Below, one piece after another: positions 33,772-45,405 of a stretch of 64,000 nucleotides of DNA. Origin of the DNA: Hofstenia miamia (taxonomy: Eukaryota > Xenacoelomorpha > Acoela); NCBI GenBank assembly GCA_004352715.1, contig SCFE01000001.1, positions 1,385,542-1,449,541 of the forward strand, in the 5' to 3' direction. The notes beneath the pieces were generated by a model that did not search any database, had not been told where the DNA came from, and was given only the letters and a program-made list of their open reading frames with translations. How positions within the stretch are numbered: the stretch's first letter is position 1; every line of letters begins with the position of its first letter. The translations under genes and the position numbers were made by a program.

Positions 33772-34916
33772 TTATTTCCTTCGACCACCAGCTAAAAAGT
33801 TAGCGATGTTAATAAACATATTGATTATTGTCATGTAAAGTCCAATAGCACCATTGACGGGATCATATTGATAATGGACAGGCAGTGTTTCTGCAGTACG
33901 CACAACTCTTTGCGTGTGAAAAAGAAGAAGCCCAGAAAAAACAGCGAGTCCACCATACATTGAAAATGTATGCAAGCCAGCTCCAATAGCAGAAGGCACG
34001 AAAACACTAGCAACCTAAAAAGCAGGGACTAGCAAAGTATAGAAAACACTGTAGATTAGAACGCTGAACAGAATTTACTTTTAGATTAATGCTTTTTATA
34101 AATAGCTATTCCAAACAATGCGTATAAAACTTGAGATAACTGAAAAATAAGTTCACTTACCGAAGACGCAATGACCGCACCCAATCCAATTGCTAATGGA
34201 CCACCAATCGATAAAAATTTATCACTTGGTGCACAGACTGCGACAGCTGAAAGTCCGGAAAGAATGCCACCAGTATACCAAGCGCATCTTATCAATAGTG
34301 GGCCACCCATCATTGCTAAAGGTGCAAGTACGCATCCTACAAGTGCGGAGTGTCCCATCCAAGCTATTTGTTTAGCACCAATAACACTAGACGTGTATGG
34401 AATTGACTGTACAGCAATTCCACTGGCAAAAACTAATCCCAAAGGAACAAGAACACCAACAATAGAAGAGCTTGTCATGAAACGCATTATAAACCGTGAT
34501 CTCGCAGCGTATGCAGCGGACAATGCAGTTACAGCTAAGCCTAAGATAGAAAGTATTTATAAGTTCAGTACTGACTAAAAATGTATCATCTAACCTGACC
34601 CAACATAAGCATAAGTTGCTTGAATTCGTTGTTTTACATAACTTGGCCAAACATGATATCTGTCAATAGCGGCGTCTTCACCAGACATAGCGGCTCCATA
34701 ATAACACAGAGCAGTAAGACCAATCGCAGCACCTCCTGCAAGAGTTATTTTTCGGACACTTGCGGGTGAACTTAAAGAAGGTGCAACTGCGCTACGAAAC
34801 ACATTGTTTTTTGGAGTTGCGAAACTTCTTCTCGAAGCATATCGTGCATTCATTGTGATGGTAGGATTTCGACACAGTAGTCGACTGGACCGCAAAACAC
34901 TCAACAAAACAGGCAT
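33772..34916 (-). CDS. GHITM: GHITM / TMBIM5, mitochondrial Bax-inhibitor-1 family protein (3 exons)
   Basis: Exons 34916-34595, 34540-34161 and 34014-33772; all junctions GT-AG and in frame (945 nt, 314 residues; human GHITM about 345). Introns are 54 and 146 bp. Exon 1 encodes a Ser/Arg-rich mitochondrial presequence, a membrane segment (LAGGAAIGLTALCYYGAAM) and WPSYVKQRIQATYAYVG (family YV..RI..TY.Y). Exon 2 has RSIPY-like QSIPYTSS, KQIAWMGHSALVGCVLAPL, GGPLLIRCAWYTGGILSGLS and CAPSDKFLSIGGPLAIGLG, all close to human GHITM. Exon 3 has SMYGGLAVFSGLLLFHTQ and YDPVNGAIGLYM..INMFI. Known role: inner mitochondrial membrane, cristae organisation, cytochrome c retention and ion exchange. TTTCAG lies 3 nt before the ATG. 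Confidence 0.95.
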
Positions 34917-34930
34917 TATCTGAAATTATA
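34917..34930 (-). promoter_or_regulatory. 3' splice acceptor just upstream of GHITM start (candidate trans-splice site)
   Basis: The minus strand reads TATAATTTCAG|ATA ATG. The acceptor leaves a 3-nt leader before the start codon. No upstream coding exon is visible. Confidence 0.5.
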
Positions 34931-35958
34931 TAAAAGTCTTGAAATAAGCATTTTTATAATCTAACTCACATTAGATCAAGATGACTACAATAAATATTAC
35001 ATAAACCAGGATGCATATTAGCGTTCTGTGGATTTAGCGTAGAATCGTTTTTTTCAAAAACGCGAATTTTCCAACCTTTTGAAAAATTTTCAATTCATTA
35101 ATGAAACAAAATACTACAATTACACGTGTACACGCTTCATTTGTTACTAGAACTAAGATGATTTCACTCAACAAGAACTGTGATTTCAGAATATAACTAA
35201 TAATTTTTGCTTCAAATATAAGTTATACAGTGGAACCTCATTGGACCACAGGAGCAGAATTTTTTCATTTGACTAGCACCAATATAAAACCCAGTTTTAA
35301 ATTAATTCTTTTCAACTGTTTTTTCTGAATAGCTGTTAAATTTTCGGTTCGTTAATCTAACGCAGATAAAGTTTGAAAGTGTTTTCTTCAACAAGTCTCG
35401 CAGATCTTAGAATAGAAGTATGCCTTGAAGATCATCACGAAATTTTCATAAGATTTGTTAAATTTGTGCCAAATTGATTTATCATTTTAAGATGTTGGAT
35501 AGGACAATATTATAATTGACATTTGAAATACATGAGAACAAGAAAATTTCACTTGAAAATTTGAAAATTTCAACTTAGCAGATGATAACAAATATCTCTT
35601 TAACTTAATCAGCTCTGCATTGTTGGCTGATGCTAAATTCTAGTCTGAATTTTGTCTGAGAAGTAATTTTCACTTTGCATTAATTGAAGTTGGCAGAGAA
35701 TTTTAGTTATTGAATAAATATAACAACGGATATTTTCTCCAAGTGATAAAAAGGGGTGATTGCATCCAGAGACCATCCTGATAATAGGATAACACGAATA
35801 GCTTCCTTAGTTGTGTCAATACATAATTACTAAATCGGGGAATGGGTGGGGGTGATGCTAAGGGTTTATGAAATGTAAGAAATATGACACGTTTGGAGAA
35901 TTAACGTTAAAATAATGCAAATAGAACACAATTGAATAAGATTGTTGATGGACTAAGT

Positions 35959-35993
<35 letters not shown>

Positions 35994-36390
35994 ACGTCAT
36001 CAACTTCATGGAACATGGATCNAAGAATATTGATTGAGAATATTTGATGGTAAATATTTAGAAAAAAATTCTATATTTATGCAAACATTTCCTAAAAACT
36101 TAGAACAACTTCGATATTGATTTTTAAAATAGAAAAACGACATAGCAAACTAAATATATATGATTATTATTTATGAGAGGTAAAGTAATTCTACAAAATT
36201 TCAAAAGAAATGAGACTGCAACAAGGCCCTCGCCAAACAAGACTGGGCAACAGTAATTTATGTAATTTAGACAGAGGTGCAAACGACACACAATGAAATA
36301 CGAGGGTTAGCCAATAAATAAGTTTCCATATTTCACAAATACTATTGTAATTGTTATCTAATGACAGCCTGTTTGCAGAATGTTAACTAG
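34931..36390. other. Unassigned AT-rich DNA upstream of GHITM
   Basis: The GHITM promoter should lie here if transcription starts nearby, but no TATA box or other site stands out in this composition. A (TA)n is at 35961-35991. A single N at 36022 marks another contig join, here without a visible duplicated overlap. Confidence 0.5.
35961..35991. repeat. (AT)n microsatellite
   Basis: Uninterrupted AT repeat. Confidence 0.95.
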
Positions 36391-37531
36391 GTGAGTTGTA
36401 ATAACTTCCCATCCTTTGTAATCCACGAAACTTCCTCAACTCTTTCCATCCATTTAAAGCATCTCTTCTCCTACATTTGCTCCTCTAAGCGTTTTCCGCA
36501 TTGCTGGAAAACATCTTGGATCTCTCCACTATTAAAATCCAATCAGTTTCCATCCTCTCAAGTCACTTCTTATCATCCAATAGCTATTCTTTTTTCCGCT
36601 GTCTATCATCTTTGAACGCCTTGTTTTTCGTTATGTATTCCCAAAAATTCGTCACCTCATCTCTTGTTCTCAACACGGTAACCTTCCGGGTCGTTTTACC
36701 ATCACTAACTTGCTCACTTTGATTGAAAACTGCTATTTCCACTCTGATCGTAATGATCCTGGTTGCATTATCTTTCTGGACATCTCTAAAGCTTTTGATC
36801 GGCTCCCTCATTCTATCCTTCTTGACAAATTATGTTTATTTGGCTTTAATGCTGATTTCATCGAACTCTTCCACTCTTTGCCCTCTTCCGCAATGTTCCC
36901 TTTAATTCCACGGTTGTTGTGAAACTCTCTTTGTTCAAGTCCATTCCTCGCGCCATTCTTCTCTATGCATCTCTCTGTTGGTGGCCTTTTCGTTCCTTGT
37001 TCCACTCTATGGAACGTTTCCAGAAGCGTGCCTTCAATAGATCTCTCCCTGCAATACAAAGACGCCCTTCTCAAATTCTCCACTCCCCCGCTGTGACTCT
37101 ACTTCCATGCCTGTGATCTCCCTGTTCAATCGACTGCTCACTTGCAAATTGGATATTGATCCTTTTGATTTCATTAAGTTCTCTAATTTCCACTCCACTC
37201 GCTCTGATGATGTTGTCACATTTTCCATTCGTCGTCTGAAGAAACATTGCACCCTTCACTAGTTTTTCAATCGTGCTTGTACTGCTGCTAATTTCATCTT
37301 GACTCTCTACCCTCCAACAGCGATTGATTTATTTCAATTCAAGAAATCTTTGATGTCTTTCCTCTTGCTAAGCCTTCTCCAACTTCGCCTACTCTTCCAA
37401 TTGCTCTTATTTCATCTCCTGTGACTGTCCTCGCTGCAATAAAACTTGACTAGTTTTTATTTCTTTGTAGTGTATGCCTTCAGCGGCTAAATAAAGTTCT
37501 TCATTATATAAATATATATATATATATATAT
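36391..37531 (+). mobile_element. Non-LTR retrotransposon fragment with RT relic and microsatellite tail (family 2, copy 1)
   Basis: Plus-strand frames give RT blocks: FPHCWKTSWISPLLKSNQ...YHPIAI near 36490-36590, then RSFYH..NLLTLIENCYFHSDRNDP near 36690-36760, and CIIFLDISKAFDRLPHSILLDKL near 36760-36830 (motif A). Directly after LFHSLPS the sequence jumps to the region before the C-terminus (near 36895), so motifs B and C are deleted. C-terminal pieces (LFHSMERFQKRAF, AIDLFQFKKSLMSFLL) run to ~37370. The 3' end is a (TA)n that follows AATAAAGTTCTTCATTATATAA at 37489-37510. The tail and motif A suggest a CR1/L2/Rex-like element. Non-functional. Confidence 0.75.
37511..37531. repeat. (TA)n tail of non-LTR element
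   Basis: TA repeat forming the apparent 3' terminus of the preceding retrotransposon fragment. Confidence 0.85.
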
Positions 37532-38179
37532 TGACGTTTATTAACACGAACAGTTAACTACTCTTTAAAATTTTTTCATTTTAATTGTATTTTTTATCAA
37601 GTTATTCTTAAAATTCTAGACTCATTAGAATGTATGAACTTAAATTTATACAAATGATTGCTTTTCATGTGTGATTAAAACTTATATTTGGCACTAAGCA
37701 ACAAAAACTGCATATTTTACTTAGCACCAAATATAGATGTTTTTTTCAAAGTTGAAGTTGAAAAATCTATTTTGGACAAAAGATCAATATAGTAATGTAT
37801 TTGAAGTAATAGACGAGCACACGAATTTTGAGGAGTTTACGATTAAAGAATTTGGCGTTAAGTAATGTCATTTACTTGCTGGATGACACCTTAATGTAGG
37901 AATTGTGTTTCATTATGTAATCTTTCAGTTTTGCCCCGAAGCTATAGCGCAACTGCAAGAGCTCTTATTTCTTTGCAACGAGTTTGAGATACTTGATGTC
38001 ATAGAACTAATACAGAGGAGAATGTCTTACAGTAAATCTCGATTTACGATCCATGAGAACATTTGCACAAGCAATAAAGAAGAAAAAATCTATGCAGCTG
38101 ATATTAATCCTATAAATGTTCCTATATTCAGAAATATGCATCTAGTCTAGATGGGTCAAATTCATTTGCCAGCTTGTCA
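37532..38179. other. Unassigned DNA with one exon-like open frame
   Basis: At 37929-38150 an open frame (FCPEAIAQLQELLFLCNEFEILDVIEL...) follows a consensus acceptor ATCTTTCAG at 37920-37928 on the plus strand. I do not recognise it. It could be a host exon, a processed fragment or chance. Confidence 0.3.
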
Positions 38180-39960
38180 TTACAGAATCTCCAAAAAGGT
38201 GTTTTAAATACTTTCAATTGCCTACAAAACGAAATAGATTGCTATTTAGACCCATGCTTACAACTATTGATTTCAATGAAATTGAGAACATTCCAGATGC
38301 TAATACTGCAATGAACAGATTTAATGTTTTAATTGCAAACTGTCTTAACGTCTGTTGCCATTGGAAGCGTGTTAAAATGACCTCGAAAGACCATTGCTAT
38401 GTTACACCATATGTAAATTATCTTTTAAATACGAAACACAGTCTTTAAAAGAATAAATCTAATCATGCTGCGGAAATATCGGCATAGAATAGAAGAGGAA
38501 GTAAAACATAGTGGGATAGAGTAAAATGTATCACTGGAAAGAATTCGGTACCAACTATCTCTAACACTGTCAATGTCGCATCACTTAATGCATATTTTTC
38601 TTCTATCTATCAAGCAACTACATATATGGCACCAAACAACGCAAGTACTAACGGCTATTCCGACCCTTTGTTAACTGAGCAGATTTTCATTTTTTGCGAA
38701 AATTTGAAAAAACTGCTACAGGAAGTGACTCGTTGCCTTAGTGGATTTTTAGGGAAAACGCAGAAGCCTTAACTCATCCAGAGATTGCAATTGTAAAACC
38801 ACTGCCAAAAAAATATCACAGCCTTGAGTGGAATCTGATCATCGGCCAATTTCCATAACACCAGTTATTGCAAGAATATTTGAAAGGTTAGTTTATAAAT
38901 GTCATTGTATCGATGATTATCACAAAGGTTTAACTAGAAACCAGTACGGATTCAGAACCACTTCGGGACTAGTAAGAATATTGAATAACATTTGATTATT
39001 GCAAGATCGTGGTTTGATTATGCCCTTGATATCTCTAGAGCATTCGATACGGTGAATCATTTTTGCTCGGTGAAAAGCTACTAAGTAAGTTTATATTTAA
39101 CTCTTTTGTTATTAATTAAATAGATTTTCTTTCTCGTCGCTCACAATATGCACTATTTGATAATGATATGTCAAAAATATCTGTAATCAACAAAGATGTA
39201 CCACAGAGCACTGTTTTTGACAATACTTTTTAATGTAATGACTGATTACTTTCAATAAAGGAACTAGTTCGCAGTTCTTGGTTGAGTTTGCCGATGACAA
39301 CAGTCTCTGTTGCAGGGGATCACTTTTACCATGAGATTCGGCAGATCAAATAATTTCAAGTATTATTAATTGGTGCAGTTCGAATGACTTTATCTTAACG
39401 ATAAGAAATTAAAGCAAATGACGGCATTTTTTAGGTCACGTGGATTGAATTTTGTACTGTCAAATTAAACATTCTATAGATTTTGAAACAGAGCAAAAAT
39501 TCTAGGATTACGATTTGACAACAAATTATCTTTTGGAACACAAATACGATTTTCTTCAAAGAAATGCAATCAATTAATGTAAATGTTTCTGAAACTTAAA
39601 CAATGGATACAGCCAAACAGACCTATGAAATTTCTTTAATTTTCTGATCCTGCCAATTTTAACATATGGAGCTTCGGTGGTGGTGGTTAGATCGAGTCTC
39701 GCGTTGTTCTCTTCTTTAGATTCTGTACAAAAACGAGCAATTCGGTTTGGATTCATAAATAATTATCAATCTATTCAAACCTAAATTCACAATACAGATC
39801 AAGATCTTTTCAATAAAATTATGGCTTCAGGTACCTCACATCTATGGGATCTTATACAAAATAGGCCAAAGTACAGCAGATTTCGCCTTCCTAGTGCCGA
39901 TTTCACCCGTACAGAATTGTACAAAAGTTTCTTTCTTGATCGAATATGGAATTAAATTTT
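38180..39960 (+). pseudogene. Non-LTR reverse transcriptase relic (family 3)
   Basis: A longer, older relic distinct from the neighbouring family. The linker region is at 38218-38448 (DANTAMNRFNVLIANCLN...KDHCYVTPYVNYLLNTKHSL). Then come KKTATGSDSLP.WIFRENAEAL near 38707-38775, DHRPISITPVIARIFERLVY near 38836-38895, and LTRNQYGFRT near 38928. Motif A remnants (DISRAFDTVNH) lie near 39030-39060, and FADDNSLC (motif C) near 39285-39310. The C-terminus is LPSADFTRTELYKSFFLDRIWN near 39888-39952. Stops and frameshifts are frequent. Jockey/CR1-like architecture. Confidence 0.7.
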
Positions 39961-41400
39961 TCTAGAAAATTAGTGTATATTTGAGTAATTGTTGTAGTTT
40001 TTGATTTACTATATGTTATAGATGCAGACCTTGATGTATCTCAGACTTCTAATTTAATTATTTCGTTTAAATATTAACGACTAAAAATGAGATTAGACTA
40101 CGAAATCTTCATTTTCATTTGAAAATACACAAAATAAGGGTAATTTAAGAAAAATATAAATTTTGTGAATTAATTTTATAATGGTGGAGTGCTAGAGAGA
40201 TTTGTACTTTTTACGGTATGCAGATGCTTCGCCTAGTTACTTTAACCAACATCTTCTAGTAGTCAGAATACGAGTTTTCGATTCGAGTTGAAGTTACACA
40301 GTCCAACTCACATTTTTTAAGTCGACAAACTCAGTCCGAGGTCAAGTTTATACATTGCGATTTGGAGTGTTTTTTGAAGAAAATTCAGTGCTCAATTGGC
40401 GAAGGTATAGAATAGGGTGCACGCGGACGAAATAAACACTAATACAGGGTAAAAAACAATGAGAAATGCAATAACATACATAAATAGTTCAAAAAATAAT
40501 AGATATAGACCAATAAATTTACATATTTAACCACATTCATAGCACGCGGCAACACGCGATAGCACGCTTTATATATTTAAGGATATTAGCAAAGAAAACT
40601 TGAAATATATAAAATAATTGCCTGTTATTAAACAAATTACAAGATATAAAAATATATTTATGCAAATGCATACATTTTTAGCGTAAATCAAGTCCTTATT
40701 TGAGATGTTTAAATTGGAACTCTTTTATGCTTTGCATTTTCAGAGAATTTGTTTTCCGATTTGTATTTATTTCCACATTTTAATTACTGATTAGTAAAAT
40801 AGTAAAATCGAATTTATAGCTAGCATGATCGCATTGCATACATTTTTAATGCATAAATATGCATTCCGCTATTTTTATAAATATATTTTGAATAGTGTGG
40901 ATGTACAGTATCTCCTGGGTGCTATTAGCATGGGCCTGTCATACGCAATTATTACTGAAAATTCAAATAAATTTACTCAGTGTTAAATGCATGAACTATT
41001 TTCATACGTATTGAACATGTATATAGGACTCAAAATAGGGCATTTTACAATTGAGGCATGTAGTGCAAGAACCCATTGTGTGCAACCTAATTCAAAACGA
41101 GAAGTCGCCTTTTTTAGTTTACGCTTGTATCTTTTCGTATGTAGTGTCAGTTGACTTCATGAAGGCATAATAATCAAAAGCAGGGTCTTATCACTTCTTT
41201 TGCACCCAACAGCATGTAGTTCATCTTCGCACAATTCTAAAGCAACCGATTTGGCAATTTTGACAATTACCAGGTTCTTCAATTATATTTTACTCAACAA
41301 AACATTGTAGATTTAATGAAATATCTCGTTTTGACAGTTAAATCTGTTATGTTGTAATTAACATTTTCCTCAAAGAGGTGCAATAGCCTAAGGAGATTGA
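39961..41400. other. Unassigned AT-rich DNA
   Basis: No gene or element is recognised. A short CACGCG-rich cluster near 40545-40570 (AGCACGCGGCAACACGCGATAG) stands out against the AT-rich background but has no assigned role. Confidence 0.5.
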
Positions 41401-41627
41401 TTCAATTCAGATATTTTTACAGAGTTAGCCGCCGCCTTTAATGCTATCTATAAGAATATATTTATATACATATACATCGTCTAAAACTAGTATTATTGTA
41501 ATGAAATTGTTGAATACTCATTAAAGAAGCATGAGAGAAATGTCAGGTGGGCTTCAATCATTCGAAAAAATACTATAATTTATGATTTATGTTCTTGCGG
41601 ATGATGTCACTATCTTTAGTATTTTTA

Positions 41628-42030
41628 GGTTGGTACTTGGTACTTTTTATCAACATACGAAATCTCGAAACCGACATAGGGAACCTTGAGATCGACATAG
41701 CAAATCGTTATGACAATATGAACAAAATTTTAGCATGAATGAGGTATGAAGATTAATATCATTAGATGGGTCACTTAAATTTTTCTCATATGTACTTTAA
41801 AATATTTATCTGAGTTTTTTTTATGTAATCAAGTATAATACTTTATCATTTAGTCTAGATTACAACTCAATAAACAACTGCTAAAACTAAATTTTGATGT
41901 TTCTTGTGATATAATTGATACGTATACCTCATTCATGCTAAATTTTTTGTCCATATTGTCATAAGGATTTGCTATGTCGCTCTCAAGGTTTCCTATGTTG
42001 GTTTCAAGATGTTGATAAAAAGTACCAACC
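41628..42030. mobile_element. 403-bp MITE with ~110-bp terminal inverted repeats and 9-bp target duplication
   Basis: The left arm starts GGTTGGTACTTGGTACTTTTT and runs through CGACATAG, CTTGAGATCGACATAGCAAA and TAGCATGAATGAGGTA. The right arm is its diverged inverse, ending AAAAAGTACCAACC. Both ends are flanked by GTATTTTTA (41619-41627 and 42031-42039), a 9-bp target duplication. A 9-bp duplication and long terminal repeats suggest a Mutator-like (MULE) origin; that is inference. No coding capacity. Confidence 0.75.
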
Positions 42031-42651
42031 GTATTTTTAAAATTTGACTAAGACACCACCGCAGTAATACATTCTGTAAAATAGCCGTATCCCATTGCGA
42101 CACCCAATGTGTTACTGAATTTTTTGTATGATGAGCGTTATTTTGCAATAAATTTAGCTATTTAGCCAGTCATGCAATTAATTTTCAAAGAATTTAGCAT
42201 TGTACGTTTCAAATTTTAAATTTTTGTATCATTTGCATTTATTGATATCGATTTTAACTAAATTGTTAGGACTCTAGTTATCCGCAATTTTAGGCTTTGC
42301 GTTTATATTAATGGTTTTGGCGAAAGTATAAACGAGGGAACACGGATGAGGATAGTTTGAAGACGTTCTCAATGTATCTCTCGATTAATCTTTTGGAAGT
42401 TTGTTATATGGAAATAATTTAAANTTCAATTCAGATATTTTTACAGAGTTAGCCGCCGCCTTTAATGCTATCTATAAGAATATATTTATATACATATACA
42501 TCGTCTAAAACTAGTATTATTGTAATGAAATTGTTGAATACTCATTAAAGAAGCATGAGAGAAATGTCAGGTGGGCTTCAATCATTCGAAAAAATACTAT
42601 AATTTATGATTTATGTTCTTGCGGATGATGTCACTATCTTTAGTATTTTTA

Positions 42652-43054
42652 GGTTGGTACTTGGTACTTTTTATCAACATACGAAATCTCGAAACCGACA
42701 TAGGGAACCTTGAGATCGACATAGCAAATCGTTATGACAATATGAACAAAATTTTAGCATGAATGAGGTATGAAGATTAATATCATTAGATGGGTCACTT
42801 AAATTTTTCTCATATGTACTTTAAAATATTTATCTGAGTTTTTTTTATGTAATCAAGTATAATACTTTATCATTTAGTCTAGATTACAACTCAATAAACA
42901 ACTGCTAAAACTAAATTTTGATGTTTCTTGTGATATAATTGATACGTATACCTCATTCATGCTAAATTTTTTGTCCATATTGTCATAAGGATTTGCTATG
43001 TCGCTCTCAAGGTTTCCTATGTTGGTTTCAAGATGTTGATAAAAAGTACCAACC
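42652..43054. mobile_element. Second listing of the same MITE inside the duplicated block
   Basis: Identical to 41628-42030 at an offset of 1,024 bases, including flanking GTATTTTTA. Probably the same locus assembled twice. Confidence 0.7.
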
Positions 43055-43447
43055 GTATTTTTAAAATTTGACTAAGACACCACCGCAGTAATACATTCTG
43101 TAAAATAGCCGTATCCCATTGCGACACCCAATGTGTTACTGAATTTTTTGTATGATGAGCGTTATTTTGCAATAAATTTAGCTATTTAGCCAGTCATGCA
43201 ATTAATTTTCAAAGAATTTAGCATTGTACGTTTCAAATTTTAAATTTTTGTATCATTTGCATTTATTGATATCGATTTTAACTAAATTGTTAGGACTCTA
43301 GTTATCCGCAATTTTAGGCTTTGCGTTTATATTAATGGTTTTGGCGAAAGTATAAACGAGGGAACACGGATGAGGATAGTTTGAAGACGTTCTCAATGTA
43401 TCTCTCGATTAATCTTTTGGAAGTTTGTTATATGGAAATAATTTAAA

Positions 43448-45405
43448 AGAGCATCTTTAACTCACCATTGGCTTTACCGATGGAAAATCTATGATCTAAA
43501 ATTCAAGTTCCTAAATTCGCGCAAAGGTTTGCCCACATCATGCACAATGATATCCATATTGAACGAGATATGAGTACGTGGAGTGATCAATATTTTCTGC
43601 AACCAAATAATCTCAGCTCTAAACCACAACAGCATCACTGTCATCACTTTGATAGTAATGAATACCCCTAATTAACAGTAAGCATGACTTCTATCAGTTA
43701 TATTCATTCATAGACCATCTGCAAACAAAAAATTTAACCATTAAAAGAGAACCTACGTTTTTATAATTTTATGAGCATGATGCTTCACTTGAAAACCAAA
43801 TAACCTTTTGAGCAACTAGCTAATAATTACGCACTTTTTTACAGAGTAGCCACATGGATTGGGCTCTTTTCGTATAGACCTCACCCCAGTCTATAGAAGA
43901 CAAAAGATGTTCAGGTTGACCCAGGACATCATTCACCAGAGTCCTTTGACAATGCCTTTACTGCTCAGCTTTTAGTGAGGTGTGGGAGTGCCTAGAGTAT
44001 TATTAAAGATCTTGGGCAACGAAAGTGGTGTGCATTAAGGCTTTCTCATTTCTTGACTGAAAACCAGAGTTTGGCACTGTTGTCAAAACGGATACAGAGA
44101 AAATGTAACTACGGAAACCTTTGTTAACTTTTAACCAAAAGCAATTGCTATGAAATCATATGTTTATGGCATTTAGACACAGAATTAAAAATGTAATTTG
44201 TTGGGGGTTGTGAATGCAGCTCGATATTCAAATATAAGGCAAATTTAGAAAATTATTTGGATTTTAAAAAAATTAATTAAACATGAATACAGTAATTAAT
44301 TGCCTATTAAAAATAAAAAGATTTACTATAATAATATGATTGTCTCTTTAAACTATGTGCCATATACATCTGGTACAAACTATATTTTCAGTATCCGTTT
44401 TGAGAAATTTGGTATTCGTTTCAAGTACCAACCCTTCCAACAGGGTATGGTTCAGCAATGAAGACCCTTGATCTCAAGTGCACAGAACGTTGTTTACAAC
44501 AGGAAGCCTATCAGCGAAGTCGGCAATCAAGGCACACTAATGCTATATATGCTACAAATTCAGGATAAACCTGCGCCATCTCAATGCATTTTTTGAATGC
44601 TCCGGCATCACGACAATGCATCTTTACACAGCAGCATGCACAGTGACTTTTTTTATGTGAAAAACATGTTCAATTGCATGAACACCAAATCTACTCCTCG
44701 ACTTTGACGCTTGTGAATTTTGGTTGTTCCCTTAACTAAAATGGGAATATCTGGAAAGTCTTTTTCGTAGATACAATCACTACCTTCCAAGGTCTCTCAG
44801 TTCAGAACTACGAAACATTTTGACTGGTTTCAAGGGTGGTTTTATCAGATGCAACAATGTATAGATGTTCAGGGCGCTAATTTTGAAGAAATCAAATTGT
44901 TTAAAAATAAATGCAGTGGTTCCAAATCATTTTGATCATCCCTCGTGCAGTAAACATAAATATGTTCAACGTGAGCAAATCATTTAATATCGTTTATTGG
45001 TCATTTACAGTTAATGGAAATGAAACCAGCCTTGAATAGACAGGTCATACGATTATACTGCAGTTTCTTGACGTTCAATTGCCAAGTTTCAGAAGTTAAA
45101 TCCACCAACGTGGGTGTTCACGCAAAGTACAGGCCGTGGTCCTGGTATACTTAGCCTAGCAACTGATAGAATTTTCCGCCTGAGATTGAATTTTTGCTAA
45201 GTGTTTGCATTGATTATGCGCCTCTAATAATCATGAAGTATTATTCAGTTTCTGTGACCATATTCCAATAAAGTTATAGAAGTGGGACGGACGGGTAACA
45301 AGAGTGAATGTTCTGGTGATATTAATCGAAGAAACTTAGTTTTAAACCACAATATAGAATCGTTGGTAAGAGGAGGCAACTCGTTCTATTGTTAAAACTA
45401 AGTGA
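43448..45405. other. Mostly unassigned DNA with a possible MITE relative
   Basis: No confident gene. Near 44084-44098 TGTCAAAACGGATAC and near 44391-44405 GTATCCGTTTTGAGA form an inverted pair. Just beyond the right one the sequence TTTCAAGTACCAACC (44420-44434) repeats the terminal motif of the 403-bp MITE, so a diverged relative may lie here. Short protein-like fragments near 43505-43670 and 43845-44090 are broken by stops and not recognised. Confidence 0.35.

Larger units (their letters stand above)
41401..43447 (+). repeat. 1,023-bp direct duplication around a single N
   Basis: 41401-42423 and 42425-43447 appear identical, separated by one N at 42424. As with 19312-19766, a single N between two copies of the same sequence points to unmerged overlapping contig ends and not to a real tandem duplication. 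The block contains a MITE, which is therefore probably also counted twice. Confidence 0.85.

Noticed and set aside
34171-34578. A 135-codon plus-strand ORF rich in Pro/Ala/Thr
   Set aside because: It lies opposite GHITM exon 2, whose minus-strand reading is a conserved protein with matching splice sites.
44440-45300. Minus-strand protein-like fragments (HIYVYCTRDDQNDLEPLHLF...)
   Set aside because: They are broken by many stops and I recognise no family, so I do not annotate a gene.
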